Source of the DNA: Roseiarcus sp963761435
Lineage (GTDB): Bacteria; Pseudomonadota; Alphaproteobacteria; Rhizobiales; Beijerinckiaceae
Reading direction: 5' to 3'
Assembly (NCBI GenBank): GCA_963761435.1
Contig: CAVXHJ010000010.1
Location: 62,001-126,000 of the forward strand
Length of the DNA: 64,000 bases
The notes under the pieces are model-generated. The model was not told where the DNA came from, did no database searches, and was given only the letters and a program-made list of their open reading frames with translations. Position numbers and translations under genes: made by a program. Within the stretch, counting starts at the first letter, position 1. Each line of letters begins with the position of its first letter. This document shows, piece after piece, positions 46,914-55,245 of the stretch.

Positions 46914-47597
46914 ATGGCGAAAGAAAATTCAAGACAGGAGCTGGGCCCTCTCATGACGCAGGCGTGCGCGCCGCGGCCGCGCGAGCGGATCGTCGCCTCG
47001 GCGCAGGACTTGTTCCACCGGCATGGCATTCGCGGCGTCGGCGTCGACGCCATCGCCGAGGCCGCCGGCACCAACAAGATGACACTCTATCGTCACTTCG
47101 GCTCCAAGGACGACCTGATTCTCGAATATCTCAACTACAAGGCAAAGAAATCAGACGAAACCTGGGCCGAGATCGAAGCCGAGGACCCGGGCGATCCCGC
47201 CGGCCAGCTTTACAATTTCGTCTCCAAAGTGGCGACATTCATTGCCGAGGACGAGCGCGGCTGCGACCTCGCCAACGCCGCGGTCGAATTGACCGAGGAG
47301 GGTCATCCCGGGCTCAGGGTGATCGAGGACTTCAAGGTCCGGCAGCGCGATCGCCTGGCGGGTCTCTGTCAGGCCGCCGGCGCGTCGCAGCCGGGGCTGC
47401 TCGCCGACACGCTTTTCCTTCTCATCGAGGGCGCGCGGGTGAGCCGTCGCAGCGTTGGGGCCGAGGGTCCGAGCGCGAATTTCGTCCGCACCAGCGAAGC
47501 GGTCATCGCCTCCTTCGGCATCCCCGCGAAATATCGGCCCGGCCGCGCCGGCAGCGAAGCAAACTTGAAGCGGATACGCGGGTCGCAACGCGTCTAG
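46914..47597 (+). CDS. TetR-family repressor of the RND operon
   Basis: A 227-residue regulator. The DNA-binding domain is at about 20-65, with helix-turn-helix VGVDAIAEAAGTNKMTLYRHFGSKDDLI. The C-terminal ligand domain includes ERGCDLANAAVELTEEGHPG. ATG 46914 lies 18 bases after the palindromic operator, so it probably represses itself and the divergent efflux operon. The stop overlaps the convergent UBP zinc-finger gene by four bases. Confidence 0.9.
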   Translation: MAKENSRQELGPLMTQACAPRPRERIVASAQDLFHRHGIRGVGVDAIAEAAGTNKMTLYRHFGSKDDLILEYLNYKAKKSDETWAEIEAEDPGDPAGQLYNFVSKVATFIAEDERGCDLANAAVELTEEGHPGLRVIEDFKVRQRDRLAGLCQAAGASQPGLLADTLFLLIEGARVSRRSVGAEGPSANFVRTSEAVIASFGIPAKYRPGRAGSEANLKRIRGSQRV

Positions 47598-47902
47598 TAG
47601 AAGCGCGGGATCTTGCCGTTGTGAGGCGTCCGCCGGTCGGAAAGATCGAACATCACTTCGTCGACGAAGCACCACCCCCACCCTTCCGGCGGATCGTAGC
47701 CTTCGATGATCGGATGGCGGGTCGCGTGAAAATGCTTGGTCGAATGCTGGTTCGGCGACTGGTCGCAGCAGCCGACATGTCCGCAGGTGCGGCAAAGCCG
47801 CAAATGAAGCCAGACGTCGCCGGTCTTGAGGCACTCCTCGCAGCCAAGCGCGCTCGGGGTCACGTCGCGAATGGCGTTCAGATGGGTGCAGGTCTTCGAC
47901 AT
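47594..47902 (-). CDS. UBP-type zinc-finger protein
   Basis: A 102-residue protein made almost wholly of one ZnF-UBP domain: CTHL, CEEC, LRLCRTCGHVGCCDQSPNQHSTKHFHATRHPII and GWCFVDEVMF hold the Cys and His ligands. In eukaryotes the domain binds ubiquitin C termini; its bacterial role is unknown. ATG 47902 fits the domain start. It lies 19 bases after the cNMP-domain flavoprotein on the same strand, a pair often seen in bacteria. Confidence 0.88.
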   Translation of the reverse strand: MSKTCTHLNAIRDVTPSALGCEECLKTGDVWLHLRLCRTCGHVGCCDQSPNQHSTKHFHATRHPIIEGYDPPEGWGWCFVDEVMFDLSDRRTPHNGKIPRFY

Positions 47903-47921
47903 CTTTGATTCGCCTGGCAGG

Positions 47922-49601
47922 TTAGAGGTGGGGGCCTTGAGAATGCCCGAGAAAACTGTGGATCGCCGCCACAACCTGGGCGCCCTCGCCGATCGCCCCG
48001 CCGACCCGTTTGACCGATCCTGACCGCACGTCGCCAACCGCGAACACGCCCGGAATTGAGGATTCGAGCGGCGATCGCTCAGGGACGCCGTCGCTCCGCG
48101 GCATGCCGGTGACCACGAAGCCCGCCTTGTCCAGCGTCACGCCGCAACCTTGCAGCCATTCGGTCGCCGGATCGGCGCCGACGAACAGAAAGACGTTGCG
48201 GATCGGCGCCTCGGACTCCCGCCCGGCGCGCCGGTCGCGCCAGCGCACCATTTCGAGGGCTGCGCCGGAGGAGCCGTTCAGAGCGACGATCTCGGTCTCG
48301 GTCATCAGCTCGATGTTCGAGGTGGCGGCGATGCGATCGATGAGGTAGCGCGACATGCTTTCGGCGAGACTCGGGCCTCGGACCATCATCCGCACCCTGG
48401 CGGCGTGAGCGGAAAGAAACACCGCGCCCTGGCCCGCCGAATTGCCGCCGCCGACGAGAACGACCTCTTCGCCGGCGCAGAGGCGCGCCTCGATCTGCGA
48501 GGCCCAGTACCACACCCCGCGGCCTTCGAAGCGGGCGATGTCCGCGATCGCCGGATGGCGATACCTTGCTCCGCTCGCGACCACGATCGTCTTCGCCTGA
48601 ATGCGCTCGCCGCCATCCAGATCGAGGGCGAAGGCGCCGTTCTCGCGCGCGCAATCAAGCGTCCTGACAGCGACCGGGATCATGACGTCGGCGCCGAATT
48701 TCTGCGCCTGAATGAAGGCGCGCGCGGTCAGCGCCTGGCCGCTGATTCCGGTCGGAAAGCCGAAGTAGTTCTCGATCCGGGCGCTGGCCCCGGCCTGGCC
48801 GCCGTAAGCGCGCGCGTCGAGAACCGCGACCGACAGTCCTTCCGAACAGGCGTAAACCGCGGTCGAGAGCCCGGCCGGCCCGGCGCCGACCACCGCCACG
48901 TCGTAGACGAAGTTCGCCCGCGACGCGGCCGTCAGGCCGATCTGACGCGAAAGGACCCGCTCGGATGGGTTCCCGAGCACCGTCCCGTCAGGACAGACGA
49001 CCAGAGGCAATCCGCCGGCGATGTCGGCATATCGGTGGATCACTTCCTTGGCCTCGGGGTCTCGGGCCGGATCCAGCAGATGATGAGGATAACCGTTCCT
49101 GGTGAGAAAGCCGTCGAGCCGGATCACGTCCGCCGCGCCGGCCGAACCAATGATCACCGCCCCCGCGGCGCCGCCTTGAAGCAGCGCCACTCGTCGAAGA
49201 ATGAGCGCCCGCATGATGCGCTCGCCAAGTTCGGCTTCGGCGACCAAGACCGCGCGGAGGCCTTCGGTCGGGATCAGCAACGTCTCAACGTCGCCCTCCG
49301 CCATTCCGTCGACCAGGGCCGCGCGAGTGGAAAGCTGGCCGACGTCCGCCAGGAACTGGCCAACTCCCTGTTCCGCGACTGGAGACACGTGCCCGAGGCC
49401 GTCGCGCTGGGTGAGCGCCACCGAGCCCTTCAGCACCACGAACATGCCCGGGCTGATCCTACCGGCCTCGAACAGCTTTTCTCCATCCGAAAATTTGCGG
49501 AGCGTTCCGTAGCGCCGCAGCCGCCCGATTTCGGCGTCGGTCAGCGTCGGGAACGTCTCCTGATAGCGGGGGAGGGTGGCGTGGGAGGGGAGATCGGCCA
49601 T
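47922..49601 (-). CDS. cNMP-binding-domain thioredoxin-reductase-like flavoprotein, no CxxC
   Basis: About 559 residues. A cyclic-nucleotide-binding domain at about 10-130 (FSDGEKLFEAGRISPGMFVVLKGSVAL) is followed by a short thioredoxin-like segment (about 145-215) and a two-dinucleotide-domain reductase (VAVVGAGPAGLSTAVYA near 235; VVLVGGGNSAGQGAVFLS near 380; GVFAVGDVRSGSVKRVGGAIGEG near 525). The redox CxxC of thioredoxin reductase, expected before the NAD loop, reads WASQIE, so it cannot reduce thioredoxin in the classical way. It may use other electron acceptors. Confidence 0.85.
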   Translation of the reverse strand: MADLPSHATLPRYQETFPTLTDAEIGRLRRYGTLRKFSDGEKLFEAGRISPGMFVVLKGSVALTQRDGLGHVSPVAEQGVGQFLADVGQLSTRAALVDGMAEGDVETLLIPTEGLRAVLVAEAELGERIMRALILRRVALLQGGAAGAVIIGSAGAADVIRLDGFLTRNGYPHHLLDPARDPEAKEVIHRYADIAGGLPLVVCPDGTVLGNPSERVLSRQIGLTAASRANFVYDVAVVGAGPAGLSTAVYACSEGLSVAVLDARAYGGQAGASARIENYFGFPTGISGQALTARAFIQAQKFGADVMIPVAVRTLDCARENGAFALDLDGGERIQAKTIVVASGARYRHPAIADIARFEGRGVWYWASQIEARLCAGEEVVLVGGGNSAGQGAVFLSAHAARVRMMVRGPSLAESMSRYLIDRIAATSNIELMTETEIVALNGSSGAALEMVRWRDRRAGRESEAPIRNVFLFVGADPATEWLQGCGVTLDKAGFVVTGMPRSDGVPERSPLESSIPGVFAVGDVRSGSVKRVGGAIGEGAQVVAAIHSFLGHSQGPHL

Positions 49602-49902
49602 GCGCTCGCTTTTGAAGGTGAAGAAGACTCCCGAGCAACGCGGGATCGCAGCGCTTCCTGGTTCGGGCTTCGCGCCCAGCCGTCGAGACCTTCGGTCAGC
49701 GCGGGAGCAACGAGGCGGTCTATCTGGTCGGGTCGCCGCGCCATGGTATCGGCGACGCTGGACGCGTTCAACGCGTGGGCTCCAAAACGATGGTTCGCGG
49801 CTCAATCGATCGCGCCCGAGGCCGCCCATGGCGCGCCAGACCGTGTCGACCAACGGCCAACGCCATAACGGCTGCCCTCGAACCTCGGTGAATTAGGAGT
49901 TC

Positions 49903-49974
49903 ATGCCTTTGTTTTCGAAAAGCAGAATTGCGTGCTATACCTTTCCCCACTGGTCGGATCGAAATCGACGCTGA
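49903..49974 (+). CDS. possible 23-residue leader peptide
   Basis: ATG 49903 follows TTAGGAG by two to three bases, and the frame runs 23 codons to TGA at 49972 (MPLFSKSRIACYTFPHWSDR...). It ends 46 bases before the inverted repeat. The spacing between ribosome site and ATG is short. It could be a regulatory leader peptide for the permease, or chance. Confidence 0.2.
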   Translation: MPLFSKSRIACYTFPHWSDRNRR

Positions 49975-50020
49975 CGGACGGGCTGGCGGAGCGCCCATTG
50001 AAAATTCCCGATTCGGACGA

Positions 50021-50060
50021 GCTAACCCAAATTAAATCGAGCGGTTTAATTTGGGTTAGC
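50021..50060. repeat. perfect 16-bp inverted repeat before the Ni/Co permease
   Basis: GCTAACCCAAATTAAA (50021-50036) and its exact complement (50045-50060) flank an 8-base spacer TCGAGCGG. No T run follows, so it is not a standard terminator. It lies 176 bases before the permease ATG. An operator for a metal-responsive regulator, or an RNA hairpin in the leader, are both possible. Confidence 0.85.
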
Positions 50061-50236
50061 TTGGCGGTGCTTGGTCTGGCTTGGCGCAATTTGGCGGCTT
50101 GCGCCGGCGCGCCGCGGCCACGACAGCGGTGGCTGGCGCCCCATGACGCTCGCAGTATAGATATGGGCAGAGGCGCGCTGACGCACATCCGGAAATCTGG
50201 ATTTGATCTCTCGCTGAAGGGGGCGATAGGGCAGAG

Positions 50237-51301
50237 ATGACTGACTTTCTATCAGGCCTGTTCAACGACGTGGGCGGCAATCTGCGCGCGAAGATCGCCG
50301 GCATCTATGTCTTGCTGATCGGGGCCAATATCGGCGCCTGGCTTTGGGCGCTGTCGGCGTTTCGCGACTATCCGATCCTGCTCGGCGCGGCGATGCTCGC
50401 CTACACGTTCGGTCTGCGCCACGCGATCGACGCCGATCATATCGCCGCCATCGACAACGTGACCCGAAAGCTGATGCAGGAAGGAAAGCGGCCGGTCGCG
50501 GTCGGCTTCTTCTTCTCGCTCGGGCATTCGACGATCGTCGTCGCGCTGTCGATCGCAATTGCGGTCACGGCCACGGCGCTTCAATCGAGGTTCGAGAACT
50601 TCACCAGCATCGGCGGCGTGGTCGGCTCGCTGATTTCGGCGCTGTTTCTGTTCGCCATCGCTGTCGCAAACATTATCGTCCTCGCGTCGATCTATCGAAC
50701 CTTCCGAACCGTGAAGAGCGGCGGCAAATTCGTGGAGGAAGACCTTGAACTCATGCTGTCCAAGCGCGGGTTCATGGGGCGGATGCTGCGCCGATTCTTC
50801 CACCTGATCGAGCGCAGCTGGCACATGTATCCCCTGGGCGTGCTGTTCGGCCTTGGCTTCGATACGGCGACCGAGGTCGGCCTGCTCGGAATCTCGGCGA
50901 CCCAGGCCGCGCAGGGATTGTCGATCTGGTCGATCCTGGTCTTCCCGGCGCTCTTCACCGCCGGCATGTCGTTGATGGATACGACTGACAGCATCCTGAT
51001 GCTCGGCGCCTATGGCTGGGCGTTCGTCAAGCCGATCCGCAAGCTCTACTATAACCTCACGATTACCGCCGTATCGGTCGTCATCGCCGTCGTCGTCGGC
51101 GGGCTTGAGGCGCTCAACCTGATCGGCGACCGGCTCGGGCTTACCGACGGCGGTGGGTTCTGGGGCGCGATTGGAGCGATCAACGACAATTTCGGAGCGC
51201 TTGGATACGTCATCGTCGGAATCTTTGTCGTGAGCTGGCTGATCTCTTTCCTCGTCTATCGCGCCAAAGGGTATGACAAGATCGAGGTCGCCACGAACTA
51301 A
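50237..51301 (+). CDS. HoxN/NixA-family nickel/cobalt permease
   Basis: A 354-residue inner-membrane transporter with about eight helices. Signature motifs are LRHAIDADHIAAIDN near residue 59 in helix 2, FSLGHSTIVV near 93 and LGFDTATEVGLL near 212. These bind the metal ion. Such permeases supply nickel for urease or hydrogenase, or cobalt for B12; here it is not clustered with its enzyme. The leader carries the inverted repeat described separately. Confidence 0.93.
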   Translation: MTDFLSGLFNDVGGNLRAKIAGIYVLLIGANIGAWLWALSAFRDYPILLGAAMLAYTFGLRHAIDADHIAAIDNVTRKLMQEGKRPVAVGFFFSLGHSTIVVALSIAIAVTATALQSRFENFTSIGGVVGSLISALFLFAIAVANIIVLASIYRTFRTVKSGGKFVEEDLELMLSKRGFMGRMLRRFFHLIERSWHMYPLGVLFGLGFDTATEVGLLGISATQAAQGLSIWSILVFPALFTAGMSLMDTTDSILMLGAYGWAFVKPIRKLYYNLTITAVSVVIAVVVGGLEALNLIGDRLGLTDGGGFWGAIGAINDNFGALGYVIVGIFVVSWLISFLVYRAKGYDKIEVATN

Positions 51302-51673
51302 GCTTGGCGTGATGTCGCATAGCGCCGCGGTACGCTCGGGGCGGCGACTTCGCGATTCCGCTCAGTAGCTCGAATCCTTTTTCAAGAGCTACGGTGTTCA
51401 GGGGCGCCTGGCCTCGTCCCGCACGCGTCCAGTTCGTCGGCTGAACGGAAATCCAAGCAACGTCCGAAAATAATTCGTAGCTTCAATTTGGCTCGCGTTA
51501 ATTTTCTGTCAACGCAACTGGCTGAATACTGACCATTGCGTTGGGTAATCGACGCGCTGTCAGAATGTTTCGGCGAGAACGCCTGACGGAGCGACGATCG
51601 AGGCGACAGGCCCTTCTGACGCAGCGACGTCGAGCCGAGCGGAAGCTTCGGCGTCGGGACAAGGGAGGCCGAT
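51302..51673. other. 370-base gap, no gene recognised
   Basis: AT-richer than its flanks in the middle (about 51470-51540). A weak inverted repeat GTAGCTC/GAGCTAC (51365-51371, 51386-51392) has a T run in the loop, not after the stem. A frame 51541-51747 is Arg-rich and lacks protein character. No promoter could be assigned firmly. Confidence 0.35.
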
Positions 51674-52153
51674 GTGCTTGCGTGGCTGCTTTGGCAATTG
51701 GAGAGGTTCGAACGGATTCACGCCGTCGCGCGTATGTTCATCCGTGAGTTTGGCGACGAGGCCTTGGCGGAAGCGCGCCGACGCGAACGCGAGGCTCGCG
51801 TCGATGGCAACGCGCTCGAGTGGAGGCGCGTCGCCTCGGTCATCGCCCGGCGGATGCCCGCGCCCGTCAGCCTCGAGACGCCGACCGGACCGCCTTTGCT
51901 GGAACTTGCCTCGGCTCCCGAATCCGCGTGGGTCGCGCCGGACCTGCCACAGCCCTTCCGGATCCAGTTTGTGTGCGGGACGCAAGATCGCGGCCCGATG
52001 AACCTGACCGAGAAGCATATCGAAGCGGCGGACAGATCCGCCGCAATCGTCGCCGCCGCCAATACGAGGTGGCCGCCTCATACGATCGGATTGCGCATCC
52101 TTGATCGCGAAGGCCGTGAAGTCTTCGCCCGACAGAAGGCAAGGCGGGCATAG
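51674..52153 (+). CDS. hypothetical protein with DUF6894-like C terminus
   Basis: A 159-residue soluble protein starting at GTG, with AGGGAGG about six bases upstream. The first 60 residues form a charged helix pair (FIREFGDEALAEARRREREARVDGN). The C-terminal 45 residues (EKHIEAADRSAAIVAAANTRWPPHTIGLRILDREGREVF) look like the small DUF6894-type domains seen in Rhizobiales. Function unknown. An ATG two bases earlier leads into a different, shadow frame. Confidence 0.6.
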   Translation: MLAWLLWQLERFERIHAVARMFIREFGDEALAEARRREREARVDGNALEWRRVASVIARRMPAPVSLETPTGPPLLELASAPESAWVAPDLPQPFRIQFVCGTQDRGPMNLTEKHIEAADRSAAIVAAANTRWPPHTIGLRILDREGREVFARQKARRA

Positions 52154-52268
52154 CCAAATCAACTGGTGATTATGTCCTGACGGCTGAGCGGCTAGCGTGA
52201 GCGGGGCGATCAAAGTCTCGGTAAGTCGAGCGCGCCGAAGTCTTCCCCGCCCTCTGTCGGACTGTCTT

Positions 52269-52344
52269 TGGCGCGCCCAGCGGGGATCGAACCCGCGTTT
52301 CCGCCGTGAAAGGGCGGCGTCCTGGACCGCTAGACGATGGGCGC
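52269..52344 (-). tRNA. tRNA-Glu (TTC)
   Basis: On the minus strand, acceptor arms GCGCCCA and TGGGCGC pair fully, followed by discriminator G and an encoded CCA. The anticodon TTC corresponds to GAA at 52308-52310 on the plus strand, in a stem CCGCC/GGCGG. D and T arms are standard. Confidence 0.97.
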
Positions 52345-52512
52345 GGGCTCTAAGATTCCGGTTCTGCCGGTTCGGCGCGATGCTATAAGGTCGGCGGTTC
52401 CCGCTGGCAAGCCTTGGCGGCCTAGGCGGCGGTGAAGCATGGGCTCGATTGGCGCATATGCCGGGGGAGCCATCGACCAGCACGGGTCAGCACGGAACAT
52501 CGAAGGAAACAC

Positions 52513-53484
52513 ATGCGCGCGATACGCATTCATCAGACCGGCGGTCCGGAGGCGATGCGCCTGGAGGAGACCGAGCTGCCGCCGCTGGGCGAGGGTGAAG
52601 TGAGGCTCCGGCAGCACGCGATCGGGATCAATTTCATCGACATCTATCACCGCACCGGTTTCTATCCGCCAGCCAAGCTGCCGTTCACGCCGGGCAGCGA
52701 GGGCGCAGGCGAGGTTCTCGAGGTCGGCCGATCGGTGAAAGGGCTAAAGCCGGGCGACCGGGTCGCCTACGCCGGCTCGCCCGGCTCCTACGCCGAAGAG
52801 CGCAACATCGAAGCGAGAGTCCTCTTCAAGCTGCCGCGGACGATCTCTTATGAGACAGGCGCGGCGATGATGCTCAAGGGCCTCACCGCGCAGTACCTCC
52901 TGCGCCAGACCTATAGGGTCAAAAAGGGCGACACGATCCTGGTCCATGCCGCGGCCGGCGGCGTCGGACTCATTCTCTGCCAGTGGGGAAAAGCCTTGGG
53001 CGCGACGGTGATCGGGTGCGTCGGTACGGCGGAAAAAGCCGCCCTTGCCAAGAAATCGGGGGCGAAGCACACGATTCTCTATCGCGAGGAGGACTTCGCC
53101 AAGCGCGTGAACGAGATCACAAAAGGCGCGAAATGCCATGTGGTCTACGACGGTGTAGGCAAGGCGACCTTTCCGGCTTCGCTCGACTGCCTGCGCCCGT
53201 TCGGCACTTTCGCGAGCTTCGGCTCCTCCTCGGGCGGGATCGAGGCGTTCAACATTGGCCTTCTGGCGCAGAAGGGCTCGCTGTTCGCGACCCGACCGAC
53301 GCTGTTCACCTTCATGTCCGATCGCGCCCGAGCCGAGAAGATGGTGCGCGATCTGTTCCGCGTGGTCGGCCGTGGCGACGTCAAGATCGAGATCGGCCGG
53401 CGCTGGTCCCTCGGCGAGGCCGCCGAGGCTCATACCGCGCTCGAAAAGCGGGAGACGACGGGCTCGCTCATTCTCCTACCGTAA
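52513..53484 (+). CDS. NADPH:quinone oxidoreductase (zeta-crystallin type)
   Basis: A 323-residue zinc-free medium-chain dehydrogenase. GINFIDIYHRTGFYPPAKLPFTPGSEGAGEV near residues 42-72 is the quinone oxidoreductase signature, and the NADPH loop HAAAGGVGLILCQWGKALG lies near 148-166. AAGGAAACAC gives the ribosome site for ATG 52513. It reduces quinones by one or two electrons in the cytoplasm. No neighbour links it to a pathway. Confidence 0.93.
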   Translation: MRAIRIHQTGGPEAMRLEETELPPLGEGEVRLRQHAIGINFIDIYHRTGFYPPAKLPFTPGSEGAGEVLEVGRSVKGLKPGDRVAYAGSPGSYAEERNIEARVLFKLPRTISYETGAAMMLKGLTAQYLLRQTYRVKKGDTILVHAAAGGVGLILCQWGKALGATVIGCVGTAEKAALAKKSGAKHTILYREEDFAKRVNEITKGAKCHVVYDGVGKATFPASLDCLRPFGTFASFGSSSGGIEAFNIGLLAQKGSLFATRPTLFTFMSDRARAEKMVRDLFRVVGRGDVKIEIGRRWSLGEAAEAHTALEKRETTGSLILLP

Positions 53485-53617
53485 AGCAGGCTCACGGCCT
53501 TTCTTGCGCCAAGTTTTCGCGTCACCAGCCAGTCCTTGGCGCAGGCTTGCCGCCCCTGTATAGGAGGCGCGGCCGCACGGAGCTGACCGATTTCCGGACG
53601 AAACGAGGAAGGGCGTA

Positions 53618-54430
53618 TTGAGCCGTATGATCGAACCGAGCCTGAAGCCTGTCGAGGCCACCGTCACGCCCGCCAAGAAGGAGGAGGGCTGGTGGGAAAC
53701 CGTCAAAGTCATCATCGAAGCGCTTCTGATTGCGCTGGTGGTGCGGACGGTTCTATTCCAGCCTTTCAACATTCCGTCCGGATCGCTGGTGCCGACGCTG
53801 CTCGTCGGCGACTATCTGTTCGTCTCGAAATACGCCTATGGCTATTCGCATTTCTCGCTGCCGAGCTTTCTCGATCTTGATCCCCAGGCGATGCCCGGCC
53901 GCATATTCGCCTCCGAGCCGAAGCGTGGCGACATCATTGTGTTCAAGCTTCCGAGCGACGGCCAGACCGACTACATCAAACGGCTGATCGGCCTGCCCGG
54001 CGACAAGATCCAGGTCCAGCATGGACGGCTTATCATCAACGGCGAGATGGCGCCGCGCGAGCCGATAGCGCCTTTTCTGACGGTCAGTCATTTCAACAAG
54101 CCGATGGAGGCCCCGCAGTATATCGAGACGCTCCCCGGGGGGGTCCAGCACCGCATTATTCAGATCGACGGCGACGAGGGGACATTCGACAACACCAAGG
54201 TCTATGAGGTTCCGCCCGGACATTATTTCATGATGGGCGACAACCGCGACAATTCCAGCGATTCGAGGCTTGCGGCGGACCAGGGCGGCGTCGGCTACGT
54301 GCCGTTCGAGAACCTGATCGGAAGGGCCGAAATCATCTTCTTTTCGATCGACGAGGGCACGCCGGCGTGGGAGATATGGCGCTGGCCGTGGACGGTTCGC
54401 TGGAATCGCATCTTCCAAGTCGTCCGCTAG
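53618..54430 (+). CDS. lepB: signal peptidase I
   Basis: It cleaves signal peptides at the outer face of the inner membrane. About 270 residues, with one N-terminal membrane helix (about 28-48). The catalytic Ser is in NIPSGSLVPTLLVGDY, the Lys in DYIKRLIGLPGDKI, and MMGDNRDNSSDSR is the third conserved box. TTG 53618 has GAGGAAGG at a good distance; ATG 53627 is the alternative. It heads the conserved lepB-rnc-era order. Confidence 0.95.
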   Translation: MSRMIEPSLKPVEATVTPAKKEEGWWETVKVIIEALLIALVVRTVLFQPFNIPSGSLVPTLLVGDYLFVSKYAYGYSHFSLPSFLDLDPQAMPGRIFASEPKRGDIIVFKLPSDGQTDYIKRLIGLPGDKIQVQHGRLIINGEMAPREPIAPFLTVSHFNKPMEAPQYIETLPGGVQHRIIQIDGDEGTFDNTKVYEVPPGHYFMMGDNRDNSSDSRLAADQGGVGYVPFENLIGRAEIIFFSIDEGTPAWEIWRWPWTVRWNRIFQVVR

Positions 54431-54543
54431 AGGCCCGCCTGCGGGCTCCCGCGATAAGCCGGAAGGCGCTATAGTCGGGCCAGCCGTCTTGTCCGCTTGA
54501 TCCCTGTCGATGGGCGGCCGTCCATCCCCAGATCGGTTGGTCA

Positions 54544-55245
54544 ATGAACAAACAGCCGCGAGCGGAATTGCCGGCGCTGGAATTGAGGCTCGGGTATCGA
54601 TTTCGCAATCCGGGGCTCGCTCAGCTCGCGTTGACGCACCTTTCCGCGCAAAGCTCGGGCGGGCAGGGGCGGGCGCAATCCTACCAGCGTCTCGAATTTC
54701 TCGGCGACCGGGTGCTCGGCGTCGCAATCGCGAGCCGGCTCTATCAGGCCTTCCCTCAGGCGAGCGAGGGGGAGCTTTCGATGCGGTTCGCCAAGCTCGT
54801 GCGTCGAGAGACCTGCGCCGAGATCGCCGCGCAGTGGGACGTCGGGCCGCATGTGGCGCTGGGCTTGGGCGAAGCGCGCGGCGGCGGGCGCAAGAAAGCC
54901 GCGATCCTCGCCGACGTGTGCGAATCGCTGATCGGCGCGGTGTTTCTCGACGGCGGCTTTGAGGCCGCGGAGGCGCTTGTGCTCGGCGCGTGGGGCGAGC
55001 GGATCACCGCCGGCGCCGAGCCGGCGCGCGACGCGAAGACCGCCGTGCAGGAATGGGCCCAATCGCGCGCGCTTGCCCCCCCGCGCTACGAGGAGGTCGA
55101 GCGCAGCGGACCGGCGCATCAGCCCCATTTCGTGATGCGGGTGGTGCTCGACGGATTTGAGTCCGAGGTCGGCGCCGCGAGCTCGAAGCGGGCCGCCGAG
55201 CAGGCCGCGGCGCAGGCGTTTCTCGACCGCTGGGGCGCAACGTGA
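54544..55245 (+). CDS. rnc: ribonuclease III
   Basis: A 233-residue double-strand RNA endonuclease for rRNA processing. The signature QRLEFLGDRVLGV near residue 42 and the metal-binding DVCESLIGAVFLDGG near 122 form the catalytic domain; the dsRNA-binding domain covers about 160-230. The stop overlaps the era GTG start (GTGA). Confidence 0.96.
   Translation: MNKQPRAELPALELRLGYRFRNPGLAQLALTHLSAQSSGGQGRAQSYQRLEFLGDRVLGVAIASRLYQAFPQASEGELSMRFAKLVRRETCAEIAAQWDVGPHVALGLGEARGGGRKKAAILADVCESLIGAVFLDGGFEAAEALVLGAWGERITAGAEPARDAKTAVQEWAQSRALAPPRYEEVERSGPAHQPHFVMRVVLDGFESEVGAASSKRAAEQAAAQAFLDRWGAT

Larger units (their letters stand above)
49602..50236. other. 635-base gap with leader elements for the metal permease
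   Basis: Divergent space between the flavoprotein and the Ni/Co permease. It holds a perfect 16-bp inverted repeat (50021-50060) and a 23-codon frame with a good ribosome site (49903-49974), described separately. A longer frame, 49932-50240, meets the permease start by an ATGA overlap but has no ribosome site and reads through the inverted repeat. No riboswitch consensus was recognised. Confidence 0.5.

Noticed and set aside
50061..50236. Cobalamin or NiCo riboswitch in the permease leader
   Set aside because: No B12 box or NiCo-type four-helix consensus could be recognised; only the inverted repeat is evident.
49932..50240. 102-codon frame meeting the Ni/Co permease start by ATGA
   Set aside because: The overlap is attractive, but the frame has a GTG start with no ribosome site, reads through a perfect inverted repeat and has no protein character.
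51541..51747. Arg-rich 68-codon frame before the DUF6894-like gene
   Set aside because: Composition is low complexity and the frame overlaps the better supported gene at 51674.
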